This document shows, piece by piece, positions 16,613 through 24,541 of a stretch of DNA of 53,446 nucleotides. The position numbers and the translations under genes are program-made. The notes below the pieces were generated by a model that searched no databases, was not told the origin of the DNA, and worked only from the letters and a program-made list of their open reading frames with translations. The stretch is from JAAFJU01 sp043764895 (lineage in GTDB: Bacteria > Cyanobacteriota > Cyanobacteriia > Leptolyngbyales > Leptolyngbyaceae), in NCBI GenBank assembly GCA_043764895.1, contig JAYUJY010000253.1:1-53446 (forward strand), written 5' to 3'. The stretch's first letter is position 1; every line of letters starts with the position of its first letter.

Positions 16613-18244
16613 TTAATAATCGAAATCATTACCCATCGCACCTTGAGGCGCACCACCCTCTTTCGGCTCAGGCTTATCAACCACGATACATTCCGTGGTC
16701 AAGATCATAGCGGCGATCGAAGCCGCATTTTGAAGTGCCGATCGAGTGACTTTCGCCGGGTCAACAATCCCCGCCGCCAGCATATCAACGTATTCATTAT
16801 TCGCCGCATCGTAACCGAAGTTGAAGTCTTTTTCCTTCACCCGTTCAGCCACAACCGCACCATTCTGACCCGCATTTTCAGCAATGCGCTTCAGCGGAGC
16901 AACCAAGGCGCGAGATACGATTAATGCACCCGTCAGCTCTTCATCCTTAAGATTCGCCTTAGCCCACACTTGAAGTTCAGGAGCCAAATGTGCCAACGTC
17001 GTACCGCCACCAGGGACGATGCCTTCTTCAACCGCCGCTTTCGTTGCATTGATCGCATCTTCAAGACGCAATTTGCGATCCTTCATTTCGGTTTCGGTTG
17101 CAGCACCCACTTTAATGACAGCCACACCACCTGCGAGTTTGGCTAAGCGTTCTTGCAGCTTTTCCTTGTCGTAAGATGACTCAGTTTCATCCATTTGACG
17201 GCGGATTTGATCCACGCGAGCCTTAACTTGCGCTTCATTGCCTTCAGCAACAATCGTCGTCGTGTCTTTATTGATGGTGATGCGACGCGCCTGACCCAAC
17301 ATTTCAGTCTTCGTAGTGTCGAGTTTCAGACCCGCATCTTCCGTGATGAGCGTTCCGCCCGTCAGTACTGCGATATCTTCGAGCAGCGCCTTACGACGAT
17401 CGCCAAACCCAGGAGCCTTTACAGCAGCCACGTTCAGCACGCCGCGTAGACGGTTGACCACCAAAGTTGCGAGGGCTTCTTTCTCGATGTCTTCAGCAAT
17501 AATCACCAAAGGACGACCGGACTTAGCCACTTGCTCCAGCACCGGAACCAAATCTTGCACCATGGCAATCTTCTTATCGGTGATCAAAATGTAGGGATTT
17601 TCCAACACGGCTTCCATCCGATCGGTATCGGTGGCGAAGTAAGGCGAAATGTACCCTTTCTCGAACCGCATCCCTTCGGTGATTTCGAGTTCAGTGGTCA
17701 TGGACTTGCCTTCTTCAAGGGAAATCACGCCCTCTTTGCCGACTTTATCCATCGCGTCTGCGATCATTTGACCGACTTCATCATCGTTCCCAGCAGAGAT
17801 AGACCCCACTTGCGCGATCGCCTTGGAATCTTCAACTGGACGTGCATGTTCCTTGATCCGATCGACCAAGAACGCCGTCGCCTTATCAATACCGCGCTTC
17901 AGCAAAATCGCATTGGCACCCGCCGCAACGTTCCGCAAGCCTTCTTTAACGATCGCATGAGCCAAGACGGTGGCGGTAGTGGTGCCGTCGCCTGCTGCAT
18001 CGTTGGTCTTAGACGCCGCCTGACGAATCAGCGCAACACCCGTGTTTTCAACGTTATCTTCGAGTTCAATTTCTTTCGCGATCGTGACGCCATCATTAAT
18101 GATTTGAGGAGAACCATACTTCTTCTCCAAGACCACGTTACGACCCTTAGGACCGAGCGTCACCGCAACCGCCTCAGCTAAGATATCCATCCCTTTTTCG
18201 AGGGCGCGACGAGCATTCTCGTTATAAATAATGCGTTTAGCCAT
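16613..18244 (-). CDS. groL: 60-kDa chaperonin GroEL
   Basis: 543-residue group I chaperonin, full length. It begins MAKRIIYNENARRALEKG and has the ATP-binding GPKGRNVVLEK and DGTTTATVLAHAI near residues 30-95, plus the apical GFGDRRKALLEDIAVLTGG. The C terminus reads GAPQGAMGNDFDY instead of a GGM repeat. This is the usual tail type of the operon-encoded cyanobacterial GroEL (GroEL1). It is co-transcribed with groES 128 bp upstream; CIRCE before groES implies HrcA control of both. Confidence 0.97.
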   Translation of the reverse strand: MAKRIIYNENARRALEKGMDILAEAVAVTLGPKGRNVVLEKKYGSPQIINDGVTIAKEIELEDNVENTGVALIRQAASKTNDAAGDGTTTATVLAHAIVKEGLRNVAAGANAILLKRGIDKATAFLVDRIKEHARPVEDSKAIAQVGSISAGNDDEVGQMIADAMDKVGKEGVISLEEGKSMTTELEITEGMRFEKGYISPYFATDTDRMEAVLENPYILITDKKIAMVQDLVPVLEQVAKSGRPLVIIAEDIEKEALATLVVNRLRGVLNVAAVKAPGFGDRRKALLEDIAVLTGGTLITEDAGLKLDTTKTEMLGQARRITINKDTTTIVAEGNEAQVKARVDQIRRQMDETESSYDKEKLQERLAKLAGGVAVIKVGAATETEMKDRKLRLEDAINATKAAVEEGIVPGGGTTLAHLAPELQVWAKANLKDEELTGALIVSRALVAPLKRIAENAGQNGAVVAERVKEKDFNFGYDAANNEYVDMLAAGIVDPAKVTRSALQNAASIAAMILTTECIVVDKPEPKEGGAPQGAMGNDFDY

Positions 18245-18284
18245 GATGTTTAAGCCTTAATTTGCGTTCTGAATGATGAGAGAG

Positions 18285-18372
18285 GGGGAATTGAAAATTG
18301 AGAATGTTGAATTGAGAACTAGAGCGGTGTTAAGGCTTTTTCTCAATTCTCAATTCAGAATTCTCGATTCTT
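18285..18372. repeat. AATTGAGAA-type simple repeats in the groES-groL spacer
   Basis: The spacer contains several copies of a TTGA(A)AATTGAGAA-like word. One set (TTGAATTGAGAAC) is inverted against TTCTCAATTCTCAATTC about 30 bases further on, giving a potential hairpin between the two chaperonin genes. The same heptamer family forms a clean tandem array at 20240-20274. Confidence 0.6.
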
Positions 18373-18684
18373 CTAGCTGACGACGGCAAGAATATCGCGC
18401 TCGGTGAGGAGCACATACTCGTCACCGCCGAGTTTGATGTCGGTGCCTGCATACTTGGAGTAGAGGACTTTGCTGCCCACTTCTACTTCTAACGGCTGAC
18501 GAGTCCCATCATCGTTGCGTTTGCCGGGACCCACGCCAACGACTTCGCCGATTTGGGGCTTTTCTTTCGCGTTATCAGGCAGGATGATGCCGCCTGCGGT
18601 TTTTTCTTCAGCTTCAGAAACTTTTACAAAAACGCGATCGCCTAAAGGCTTCACGGTCGATACACTCAAGGTTACGGATGCCAT
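18373..18684 (-). CDS. groES: 10-kDa co-chaperonin GroES
   Basis: 103 residues, full length, forming the heptameric lid of GroEL. The mobile loop region (EEKTAGGIILPDNAKEKPQ, residues 25-43) is intact, followed by GEVVGVGPG and GSKVLYSKYAGTDIK. The start ATG at 18684 has GGAG upstream. A CIRCE operator sits 72 bp before the start, and groL follows in the same operon. Confidence 0.97.
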   Translation of the reverse strand: MASVTLSVSTVKPLGDRVFVKVSEAEEKTAGGIILPDNAKEKPQIGEVVGVGPGKRNDDGTRQPLEVEVGSKVLYSKYAGTDIKLGGDEYVLLTERDILAVVS

Positions 18685-18755
18685 CTCAATTCTCCAAGAC
18701 TTCGGATTAACGGACTAGATAGTTTGTAGAGTGGCTATAGGTGCTGATATTTAAT

Positions 18756-18782
18756 TTAGCACTCTCTACTCTTGACTGCTAA
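18756..18782 (-). promoter_or_regulatory. CIRCE operator (HrcA-binding site), one mismatch
   Basis: Plus strand reads TTAGCACTC, nine bases, GACTGCTAA. The consensus is TTAGCACTC-N9-GAGTGCTAA, so one arm has a single G-to-C change. Position 72 bp upstream of groES is normal for cyanobacterial groESL, where HrcA represses at non-stress temperature. Confidence 0.9.
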
Positions 18783-18922
18783 TCTATCGGACCCCGGTGC
18801 CCCACGCAACTGACTAGACTGTACGGCTTCCCGAACTGGCGATCAATTCGTGGACGATCGTCAGTTCAATGGATTGGATCTCAGACGCATGTGCTAGAGG
18901 ATGAGCTGAAGGGTTGCACCCG

Positions 18923-18956
18923 GCCTAAAGTTCCCTGCAAAGCCTAAAGTTTCCTG
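18923..18956. repeat. 15-bp direct repeat upstream of the candidate RNA
   Basis: GCCTAAAGTTCCCTG (18923-18937) and GCCTAAAGTTTCCTG (18942-18956) are 19 bp apart, two turns of DNA, and differ at one base. They lie immediately before the structured RNA and could be an activator or repressor site, or part of the RNA's 5' end. Confidence 0.6.
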
Positions 18957-18973
18957 TGAAATTTGTATAGATT

Positions 18974-19177
18974 CCATGAAGATGACCTCCATCCTGAGGC
19001 ATACACCGAAATGGGTGTGATATCAATAGCACATGGCTTCTGTGGAAGCTCTATCCGAAAGGCTACTGAGTCCACCTAATTTTGTTAGGTCTACAGTCAG
19101 TACACGGGTCGGGTCTTCATGGCAGACAACTGAGTGTAGCAAAGGCGTAGGGTGAGTCAATTCTTACCCTATTTTTT
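18974..19177 (+). ncRNA. Candidate multibranched structured RNA of unknown class
   Basis: No convincing coding frame. A fully nested set of helices can be read: P1 CCATGAAGA 18974-18982 with TCTTCATGG 19114-19122; P2 CCTC 18986-18989 with GAGG 18996-18999; P3 ACACC 19003-19007 with GGTGT 19014-19018; P4 GCTTC 19036-19040 with GAAGC 19045-19049; P5 TCCGA 19054-19058 with TCGGG 19109-19113; P6 TACTGA 19064-19069 with TCAGTA 19097-19102; and an apical ACCTAA 19074-19079 with TTAGGT 19085-19090. A terminator hairpin follows at 19148-19177, which fixes the plus strand. Motifs diagnostic of RNase P RNA, tmRNA or SRP RNA are absent, and the branching is unlike rod-shaped 6S RNA. The promoter is unclear: TATAGA at 18966 would place the start inside P1. 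Confidence 0.65.
19148..19177 (+). terminator. Intrinsic terminator after the candidate RNA
   Basis: Stem TAGGGTGAG / CTTACCCTA (nine pairs, one G-U) with a six-base loop, followed directly by six T. No protein-coding gene on the plus strand precedes it, which supports an independent RNA gene. Confidence 0.85.
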
Positions 19178-19379
19178 ATGGGGATTTTCTGAAAGAGTGA
19201 TGAAGATCGGTCAATGAGTCTTCCTCTGAGAATTTACTTAGAATCCACGCTCGGACAAAAAATATATTGTTTATGTGAAAGCAGATAATCTCTCGGCACA
19301 TTCTCAGTGTGGTCGTTCGTGATGAATTTAAGTCATTCAGCATTCGTTCAGAATCGGTTGAAATAACGACGTTGTATTC

Positions 19380-19419
19380 ACACAAGAAAAGGAACTCGAT
19401 CGGGTTCCCTGTCTTGTGT
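19380..19419. terminator. Long hairpin downstream of the DUF928 gene
   Basis: Arms ACACAAGA (19380-19387) and TCTTGTGT (19412-19419) enclose a second short pairing, GGAAC/GTTCC. It lies 48 bp beyond the DUF928 stop. No strong T run follows on either strand, so it may be a processing or stabilising hairpin rather than a classical terminator. Confidence 0.45.
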
Positions 19420-19467
19420 GGTGCTTAGTTTTGATGAAGCCGAGTCTTCACTTTACGACTTTTTACT

Positions 19468-20226
19468 TCATGGTTTTTGAATGACCGGGGGAGTAGGAGC
19501 CGTCGGGAGAATCGGGAGGAGAGGCTCTTGGACTACTGTATGGAGTTCCACGGACTCTAGGAAAACTCGCCAAGCTTGCTGAACCGTGCGGTTGGTCGGC
19601 TGTTGTCGTTGAAGTTGAGTGTAGAGTTGCGCTGCGTCAAACCAAATTCCTTCGCGGGCATAGATGGCGGCTTGTTCGGCAGGGGATTGGCCTTTGATCT
19701 GCTGTTTGAGTTGGGCAGAAGCTTCGATCCGACGGATTAGCCCTTCGGTAGTGGCGTTGTGAGAGCTGTCACCTATGGACTCTAGGGAGCTTTCGGGTTT
19801 GTCGCAGGTGACGGCAAACTGCCACTTGTAGTCCTTATTTAAGGCTAAGGGTTGAACGTTGGTTTCCTTCGGAATGGCGATCGAGATGATTCCGGCTTGT
19901 CCAGTGACGGGGAAACTGGTTCTGTAGATTTCGGTGTTGGTGCTGGGGTCGATGAGGAGAAACTCGGCGCTAGTGGCTTGGGTTTCGGGGAGTGCCCACG
20001 AGAATGTGGGGTACTCGGAGATGGTTTCGCCCATTTCTTGAGGAACAATTGCCGTGAGCTTGCGAGCATTGTTGGTGCAGTCGCCTCGGGTTCCACCGCC
20101 TTCACGACGTCCGGGAATGCCGCGACTTTTGGGCACAAATTTTTGTGCGGGTGCAGAATCTGCGACGCTTATTGCGATTAAGGTGCCTGCCAACGCACAG
20201 GTGACTAACGATCGGATCCAACGCAT
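19468..20226 (-). CDS. Exported DUF928 domain protein
   Basis: 252 residues with a Sec signal peptide (MRWIRSLVTCALAGTLIAISVADSAPAQ, likely cleaved after SAPAQ; the hydrophobic core is 8-22). The DUF928 body runs from about 45 to 220: RKLTAIVPQEMGETISEYPTF, WALPE, AEFLLIDP, LALNKDYKWQF. A Pro-rich tail follows. The family has no known biochemical function but is characteristically encoded next to CHASE2 sensor proteins in cyanobacteria, as here, implying a periplasmic partner of the sensor. The spacer to the cyclase gene is 137 bp and contains a heptamer array. Confidence 0.85.
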   Translation of the reverse strand: MRWIRSLVTCALAGTLIAISVADSAPAQKFVPKSRGIPGRREGGGTRGDCTNNARKLTAIVPQEMGETISEYPTFSWALPETQATSAEFLLIDPSTNTEIYRTSFPVTGQAGIISIAIPKETNVQPLALNKDYKWQFAVTCDKPESSLESIGDSSHNATTEGLIRRIEASAQLKQQIKGQSPAEQAAIYAREGIWFDAAQLYTQLQRQQPTNRTVQQAWRVFLESVELHTVVQEPLLPILPTAPTPPVIQKP

Positions 20227-20239
20227 GGTTGCCTCTACG

Positions 20240-20274
20240 GAGAATTGAGAATTGAGAATTGAGAATTGAGAATT
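20240..20274. repeat. Heptanucleotide tandem array (GAGAATT x5)
   Basis: Five consecutive copies of GAGAATT in the spacer between the CHASE2-cyclase gene and the DUF928 gene. Heptamer tandem repeats of this kind are typical of filamentous cyanobacteria. Related words occur at 18285-18372, 37551-37565 and 38291-38316. Copy number is likely to vary between strains. Confidence 0.9.
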
Positions 20275-20363
20275 GAAAGCTTGGAGAGAGGGGTTTGGGT
20301 GAGGGAGTTAGTATTATTGATAGCTTTTTGGGGTGCGATCATCCTCCCAGAAGATGCGGAGAT

Positions 20364-22301
20364 TTAGAGGGATTTGGCAGTGGAGTTGGCGGTGGTTGCG
20401 AATCCTACGGAGGAGACGATGCGAAAGACTTCGACGGCTTCATGTTTGCCTTTGAGCGCCATGGCTCCCCAGGGTTCGACCCGGAAGCTGTCGATCGGCA
20501 GATACTGCTGCGTGGAGGCAGAGACAAGAATTCGGCAGTTGTCGATTTGGCGATCTTTGGCGCAGCTTTCGAGGCGCGAGGCCGTGTTGACCGCATCGCC
20601 GATGACGCCGTACTCCATTCGGTTTTTGCCGCCGAGACTTCCAACCACCACTCGGCCCGTGCAAAGTCCGACTCGCATTCTCACGGGGCTAAGTCCGCGC
20701 TTTGTCCAGCCTTGGTTAAGCATTGCTAAGGCTCCGGCAAAGGCGAGAGAACAGCGCACGGCATCTTGGGCATCTTGGGCGATCGCCTCGTCTTCGGTCC
20801 GGGCCACCGGAACCCCGAACACTGCAAATACGCCGTCTCCGGTGAATTTGTTGACAATGCCATGGTGGGCTTGAATGAGGTCTGTTATTTCACTGAGATA
20901 CTCATTCAGCCATGCCATCAAGGCTTCTGGCGTCAGGGTTTCGGAGAGGGTGCTGAACCCCTGAAGGTCGGTAAACATCATGGTGGCGGTGAGACTTTGG
21001 CCGGGAAGCTTGCCGGATTGAATGAGGTCGTGGCGGTTGGCCCAGAGAGCTTCGGCAATTTCTTTGGAGGTGTTTTGGCCGAGGAGGGTCATGACCATGC
21101 GGTTTTGACGCTGGGCTTTCTGGGTGCGGACGAGGAGGGTGACGGCTTGGCTGATGATGGCGCTGGTCAGGGGCGCGACGACGGGCAACCACAGCAACTG
21201 GGTGAAGACTCCATAGCCCATGCCACTAAGCAGGATGAGGCTACTAACGTTGATAATGCCGAGCTTCAGGGGATCTTTAATCGACCAAGTGAGGACGGTA
21301 CTGATCAGGGCGGCGATCGCAATACTCAGCATCTCCACCCATTCGGGGAGGGTCTGGAGGTGGACACGACCTAGTGTGGCGGCGGTGAGAATTTGGCTAA
21401 CGGCTTGGGCGTGGACTTCGACTCCCGGCATCATGTGGTTTTTTTCTTGCTGGGCGGTGTAAGGCGTGTAGAAAAAATCTTTGCCGCTGACGGCGGTGGT
21501 GCCGATGAGAATGATTTTGTCGGCGATCCAGTCTGGGGGGACGCGACCCATGAGGACATCGGTGAGGCTGACTCGGCGGGCTACTTTTTTGTCGCGGTAG
21601 TTGAGTAGAAACTGGTGTCCGGCGGCATCAAGTTCGTGGTAGGCTCCGCTGGTTTCCTCTAGGGGCAGGAAGGTGGTTTTTCCGAGAACCACTGCTTCGG
21701 GATTAGTCTTGGATTCGGTGGGTTCTATGTTGTCTTTTTCTAAAAATTTTAACGCAACTTGCAACGCGAACGAGAATCGCGTGTCGGCAAACATTAGGCT
21801 GCGACGAACAACGCCATCGCGATCGATCGGGATATCGTTAAATCCAGTTCGTTCTTCCGGTAAAGCAGGTGCGGCAGGAATGGCAACGCCGTTGGTTTCA
21901 CTTAGGCGATAGATGCCGATGAGATTCGGTTTTTTAAATGCTTTGCTCAGAGCTGATTGGCCTTTGCCTTGGGGGAGATCCCGGTACAGATCGACGCCGA
22001 TGACGCGAGGCTTGAACTGTTGGAGCCGATCGATGGCACGGGCAAGAATTTCGTCGCTGGGGGTGACTTGTTTGAGGCTTTGCAAATCGGTTTCGTTGAT
22101 TTCGACCATGAGGAGTCGATCGTCGGTACCGAGCGGCGGTTTCCAACGCATCATTCGATCGTAGGTTTGCAGTTCCACCATTTCAAATCCAACGTGCTGA
22201 CGCATTTTTAAGGTAATCAATGTGGTCGTGATGGCAATCGTAATGACGATCGCGGTTTGAGATTGAAGTAGAAACTTTAAAGTTGGAAAACGGTTAAGCA
22301 T
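20364..22301 (-). CDS. CHASE2-domain class III nucleotide cyclase (transmembrane receptor)
   Basis: 645-residue membrane receptor. One N-terminal helix (about 13-32) is followed by an extracytoplasmic CHASE2 sensor (about 40-315, with IGVDLYRDLP and IILIGTTAVSGKDFFYTP), three membrane helices (about 325-392) and a cytoplasmic class III cyclase domain (about 435-620). Metal ligands Asp445 (MFTDLQGFS) and Asp489 (GDGVFAVFG) and transition-state residues Asn572 and Arg576 (GDAVNTASR) are present. Lys485 is the residue that usually selects ATP; the second adenine-selecting position is Gly565, less typical. Adenylate cyclase is the likelier reading, with purine specificity unproven. DUF928 is the neighbouring downstream gene. 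Confidence 0.92.
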   Translation of the reverse strand: MLNRFPTLKFLLQSQTAIVITIAITTTLITLKMRQHVGFEMVELQTYDRMMRWKPPLGTDDRLLMVEINETDLQSLKQVTPSDEILARAIDRLQQFKPRVIGVDLYRDLPQGKGQSALSKAFKKPNLIGIYRLSETNGVAIPAAPALPEERTGFNDIPIDRDGVVRRSLMFADTRFSFALQVALKFLEKDNIEPTESKTNPEAVVLGKTTFLPLEETSGAYHELDAAGHQFLLNYRDKKVARRVSLTDVLMGRVPPDWIADKIILIGTTAVSGKDFFYTPYTAQQEKNHMMPGVEVHAQAVSQILTAATLGRVHLQTLPEWVEMLSIAIAALISTVLTWSIKDPLKLGIINVSSLILLSGMGYGVFTQLLWLPVVAPLTSAIISQAVTLLVRTQKAQRQNRMVMTLLGQNTSKEIAEALWANRHDLIQSGKLPGQSLTATMMFTDLQGFSTLSETLTPEALMAWLNEYLSEITDLIQAHHGIVNKFTGDGVFAVFGVPVARTEDEAIAQDAQDAVRCSLAFAGALAMLNQGWTKRGLSPVRMRVGLCTGRVVVGSLGGKNRMEYGVIGDAVNTASRLESCAKDRQIDNCRILVSASTQQYLPIDSFRVEPWGAMALKGKHEAVEVFRIVSSVGFATTANSTAKSL

Positions 22302-22408
22302 GTAAATCTAGCTTGTGAATTTAGACGTTAGAGGGGTGAGTTTTGGTTTATGATTCCCCCAGGATTGTAAATAATCGACTTTGACTATCATTACAGGATC
22401 AAAATGCC

Positions 22409-23284
22409 ATGAACTGGACTCCGCAGTTGACCCGAGATGGCTCATTTACTTTCTTTTCAACGGCCTTTGGAGAATCGTTTCACAGTGGCCAGGGTGCAAA
22501 GTCTGAGGCGTTTGCTAAGTTTGTTGGGGTGACTGATTTGGTCGGGCGATCGCAGCAGCCAACGCTTCGATTGCTCGATGTCTGCTATGGCTTGGGGTAC
22601 AACTCTGCTGCTGCTATTGAAACCATTTGGAAATCAAATCCACACTGCAACATTGAACTCTACGCGTTGGAATTAGACAACACGGTGGCGATCGGGGCGA
22701 CAATGCCAGCGTTATTGGATAGTTGGACGCTGGAAGGACAAGAAATTTTAAAAGCGTTGGCGACGACACAAGTGGTTCAGCGCGACTATTTGACGGCACA
22801 TCTATTGATTGGTGATGCGCGATCGACGATTCAGGATTTGAGCCAGCAAGGTTTTCAAGCTGATGCCATTTTCTTCGATCCCTTTTCGCCTCGCAAATGT
22901 CCAGAACTGTGGACGGTGGAATTTTTTAAGGCGGTGGGTTTATGTCTTGCACCAGATGGAATCTTAGCGACTTATTCTCGATCGGCTTCGGTTCGATCGG
23001 CAATGCTATTGGCTGGGTTTGCGATCGGATCGATTCCTGTCGGTCCTAATGCCGCAATGGATGAGTGGTCTCAAGGCACGGTGGCAGCACATCTTGGAAT
23101 GAGTTTGCCGATGCTGTCGGAGATGGAATGCGAGCATTTAGAAACACGAGCAGGAGTCGCTTATCGAGATCCCAATTTAGTCGGGACTCGGGCTGAAATT
23201 TTGGCGCGATATGAGCAGGATCAGGGCATGAATGGACTTCGATCGACCTCCAGTTGGCGACGGAAATGGGGGATCCTCCGGTAA
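22409..23284 (+). CDS. mnmD: MnmC-like methyltransferase domain protein (MnmD)
   Basis: 291 residues corresponding to the methyltransferase half of MnmC, without the FAD oxidase half, as is usual in cyanobacteria and plants. The N terminus TPQLTRDGSFTFFSTAFGESFHSGQGAKSEA is the family hallmark (DGS...GE..HS..GA..EA). SAM motif LDVCYGLGYNSAAA is near residue 65, and the DPFSPRKCPELW active-site block is near 165. It methylates aminomethyl-2-thiouridine at the tRNA wobble position. Convergent with the alcohol dehydrogenase gene. Confidence 0.88.
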   Translation: MNWTPQLTRDGSFTFFSTAFGESFHSGQGAKSEAFAKFVGVTDLVGRSQQPTLRLLDVCYGLGYNSAAAIETIWKSNPHCNIELYALELDNTVAIGATMPALLDSWTLEGQEILKALATTQVVQRDYLTAHLLIGDARSTIQDLSQQGFQADAIFFDPFSPRKCPELWTVEFFKAVGLCLAPDGILATYSRSASVRSAMLLAGFAIGSIPVGPNAAMDEWSQGTVAAHLGMSLPMLSEMECEHLETRAGVAYRDPNLVGTRAEILARYEQDQGMNGLRSTSSWRRKWGILR

Positions 23285-23315
23285 ACTTAATCCCTAGAAA
23301 TCACCTAAACTCCTT

Positions 23316-23345
23316 TAAAGGTCTAAAAACTAAAGGTCTAAAAAC
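23316..23345. repeat. 15-bp tandem duplication
   Basis: TAAAGGTCTAAAAAC occurs twice head to tail in the short gap between two convergent genes. It is perfect, so probably recent. Confidence 0.9.
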
Positions 23346-23355
23346 TCTTCTAGAA

Positions 23356-24426
23356 TTACCCCCGACTTTGATCATTAAGGTTGGGATACAGCAAAATCTT
23401 GTAGGTCTCAGGCGTCGGTTTTACGGCTTGCTCCACCGCTGCTCCCAACTCACTCAGTGGATACTTATCACTAATCAAGGCATCAACGTCGATCTTCTTT
23501 TCAAACACGAGTTGGGCGGACAATGCCTGAAGTGGAAAGGCCGAACTATAGCTCCCCATCAAGTCAATTTCGCGACGATAGATCAAGTTTGGATTTATAG
23601 GAATTGTGATTTCGTCGGGGAATTCTGCAAAGAACAAGACCTTTCCGCCTTTGCGCGTACAGTCCATCGCCTGGAAGAAAGCCCGATCGCTGGGAACCGC
23701 TAAGATACTCACATCCACCCCATACCCACCTGTCAAGTCCTGAATTTTTTTCGCCAACTCTGGATCTCGTGCATCAAAGGCTGCATGTGCCCCAATCGAT
23801 AGCGCTTTCTCAATTCTAGACGGCAACAAATCCGTTGCGATCGCTTTTCCACCAAAGTGTTTGACAAGCATCATAATCATCAGCCCGATCGGACCTGCGC
23901 CCGTGACGAGTACCGTCTGCCCTTCGCGAATTTGCGCTTTCTTTACGGCTTTCAAGCAGCAATTCGTGGGTTCGACAAAGCTTGCCTGTTCAAAGGTCAC
24001 GTCGTCGGGAATCAGAATCAATCCACCGCTGCGAACAATATGTCCCGGCACTTTCACATAGTCCGCAAATCCGCCGCCGCTGGGATTGAAACCTGCGGTC
24101 GTGGTCACATTTTTGTAGGTGTCGCACATGGAGAAGCTCCCGGTGTCGCAGTAGCCACAGTTCATGCAGGGTACATGATGCATCACAACCACCCGTTGTC
24201 CCACCTGCCAATCCTTCACCGCTTCGCCGACTTGTGCGATCGTCCCAGCGGTTTCGTGGCCAAAAATACGAGGGGGTTCATAGAGCGGATATTTGATTTT
24301 TTTGATATCGGACTGACACAGCCCAACCACGTTCACTTGCACCAGAAGTTCATCCGCCGCCATTTCGGGCATCGGCACATCTTCATACCGCAAATCATTG
24401 ACCCCACGAAACACTTGAGCTTTCAT
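23356..24426 (-). CDS. Zinc-dependent medium-chain alcohol/polyol dehydrogenase
   Basis: About 356 residues from MKAQVFRGVNDLRYED. ATG 24426 has GGGGAGAA upstream; the longer frame to 24468 lacks support. Catalytic zinc ligands: Cys of VGLCQSD and the GHE of FGHETAGTIAQVGE. The structural zinc lobe has four cysteines in CMNCGYCDTGSFSMC. The NAD(P) Rossmann motif is VTGAGPIGLM. Related to sorbitol, threonine and Zn-alcohol dehydrogenases; the exact substrate is unknown. Confidence 0.87.
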   Translation of the reverse strand: MKAQVFRGVNDLRYEDVPMPEMAADELLVQVNVVGLCQSDIKKIKYPLYEPPRIFGHETAGTIAQVGEAVKDWQVGQRVVVMHHVPCMNCGYCDTGSFSMCDTYKNVTTTAGFNPSGGGFADYVKVPGHIVRSGGLILIPDDVTFEQASFVEPTNCCLKAVKKAQIREGQTVLVTGAGPIGLMIMMLVKHFGGKAIATDLLPSRIEKALSIGAHAAFDARDPELAKKIQDLTGGYGVDVSILAVPSDRAFFQAMDCTRKGGKVLFFAEFPDEITIPINPNLIYRREIDLMGSYSSAFPLQALSAQLVFEKKIDVDALISDKYPLSELGAAVEQAVKPTPETYKILLYPNLNDQSRG

Positions 24427-24541
24427 TCCCAGTTCTCCCCAAAACGCACGCTGGCCTAAATTTATCACGATCCCTTGAAAATACTCTGGATATTTTAGGA
24501 ACTAGACCATTTTAGAAACTAGCCCATGGATCGCCAGTGCG

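Noticed and set aside
18974..19177. RNase P RNA, tmRNA or 6S RNA as identity of the structured region
   Set aside because: The conserved RNase P core (GAGGAAAGTCC-like), a tmRNA tag frame with CCA-type acceptor end, and the single-rod 6S fold are not seen.
19176..19385. 69-codon minus-strand frame between the candidate RNA and the DUF928 gene
   Set aside because: No ribosome site or domain; composition resembles random intergenic sequence.
20295..21608. Several long plus-strand frames (up to 202 codons) opposite the cyclase gene
   Set aside because: Low-complexity antisense translations of a GC-rich gene; no domain features.
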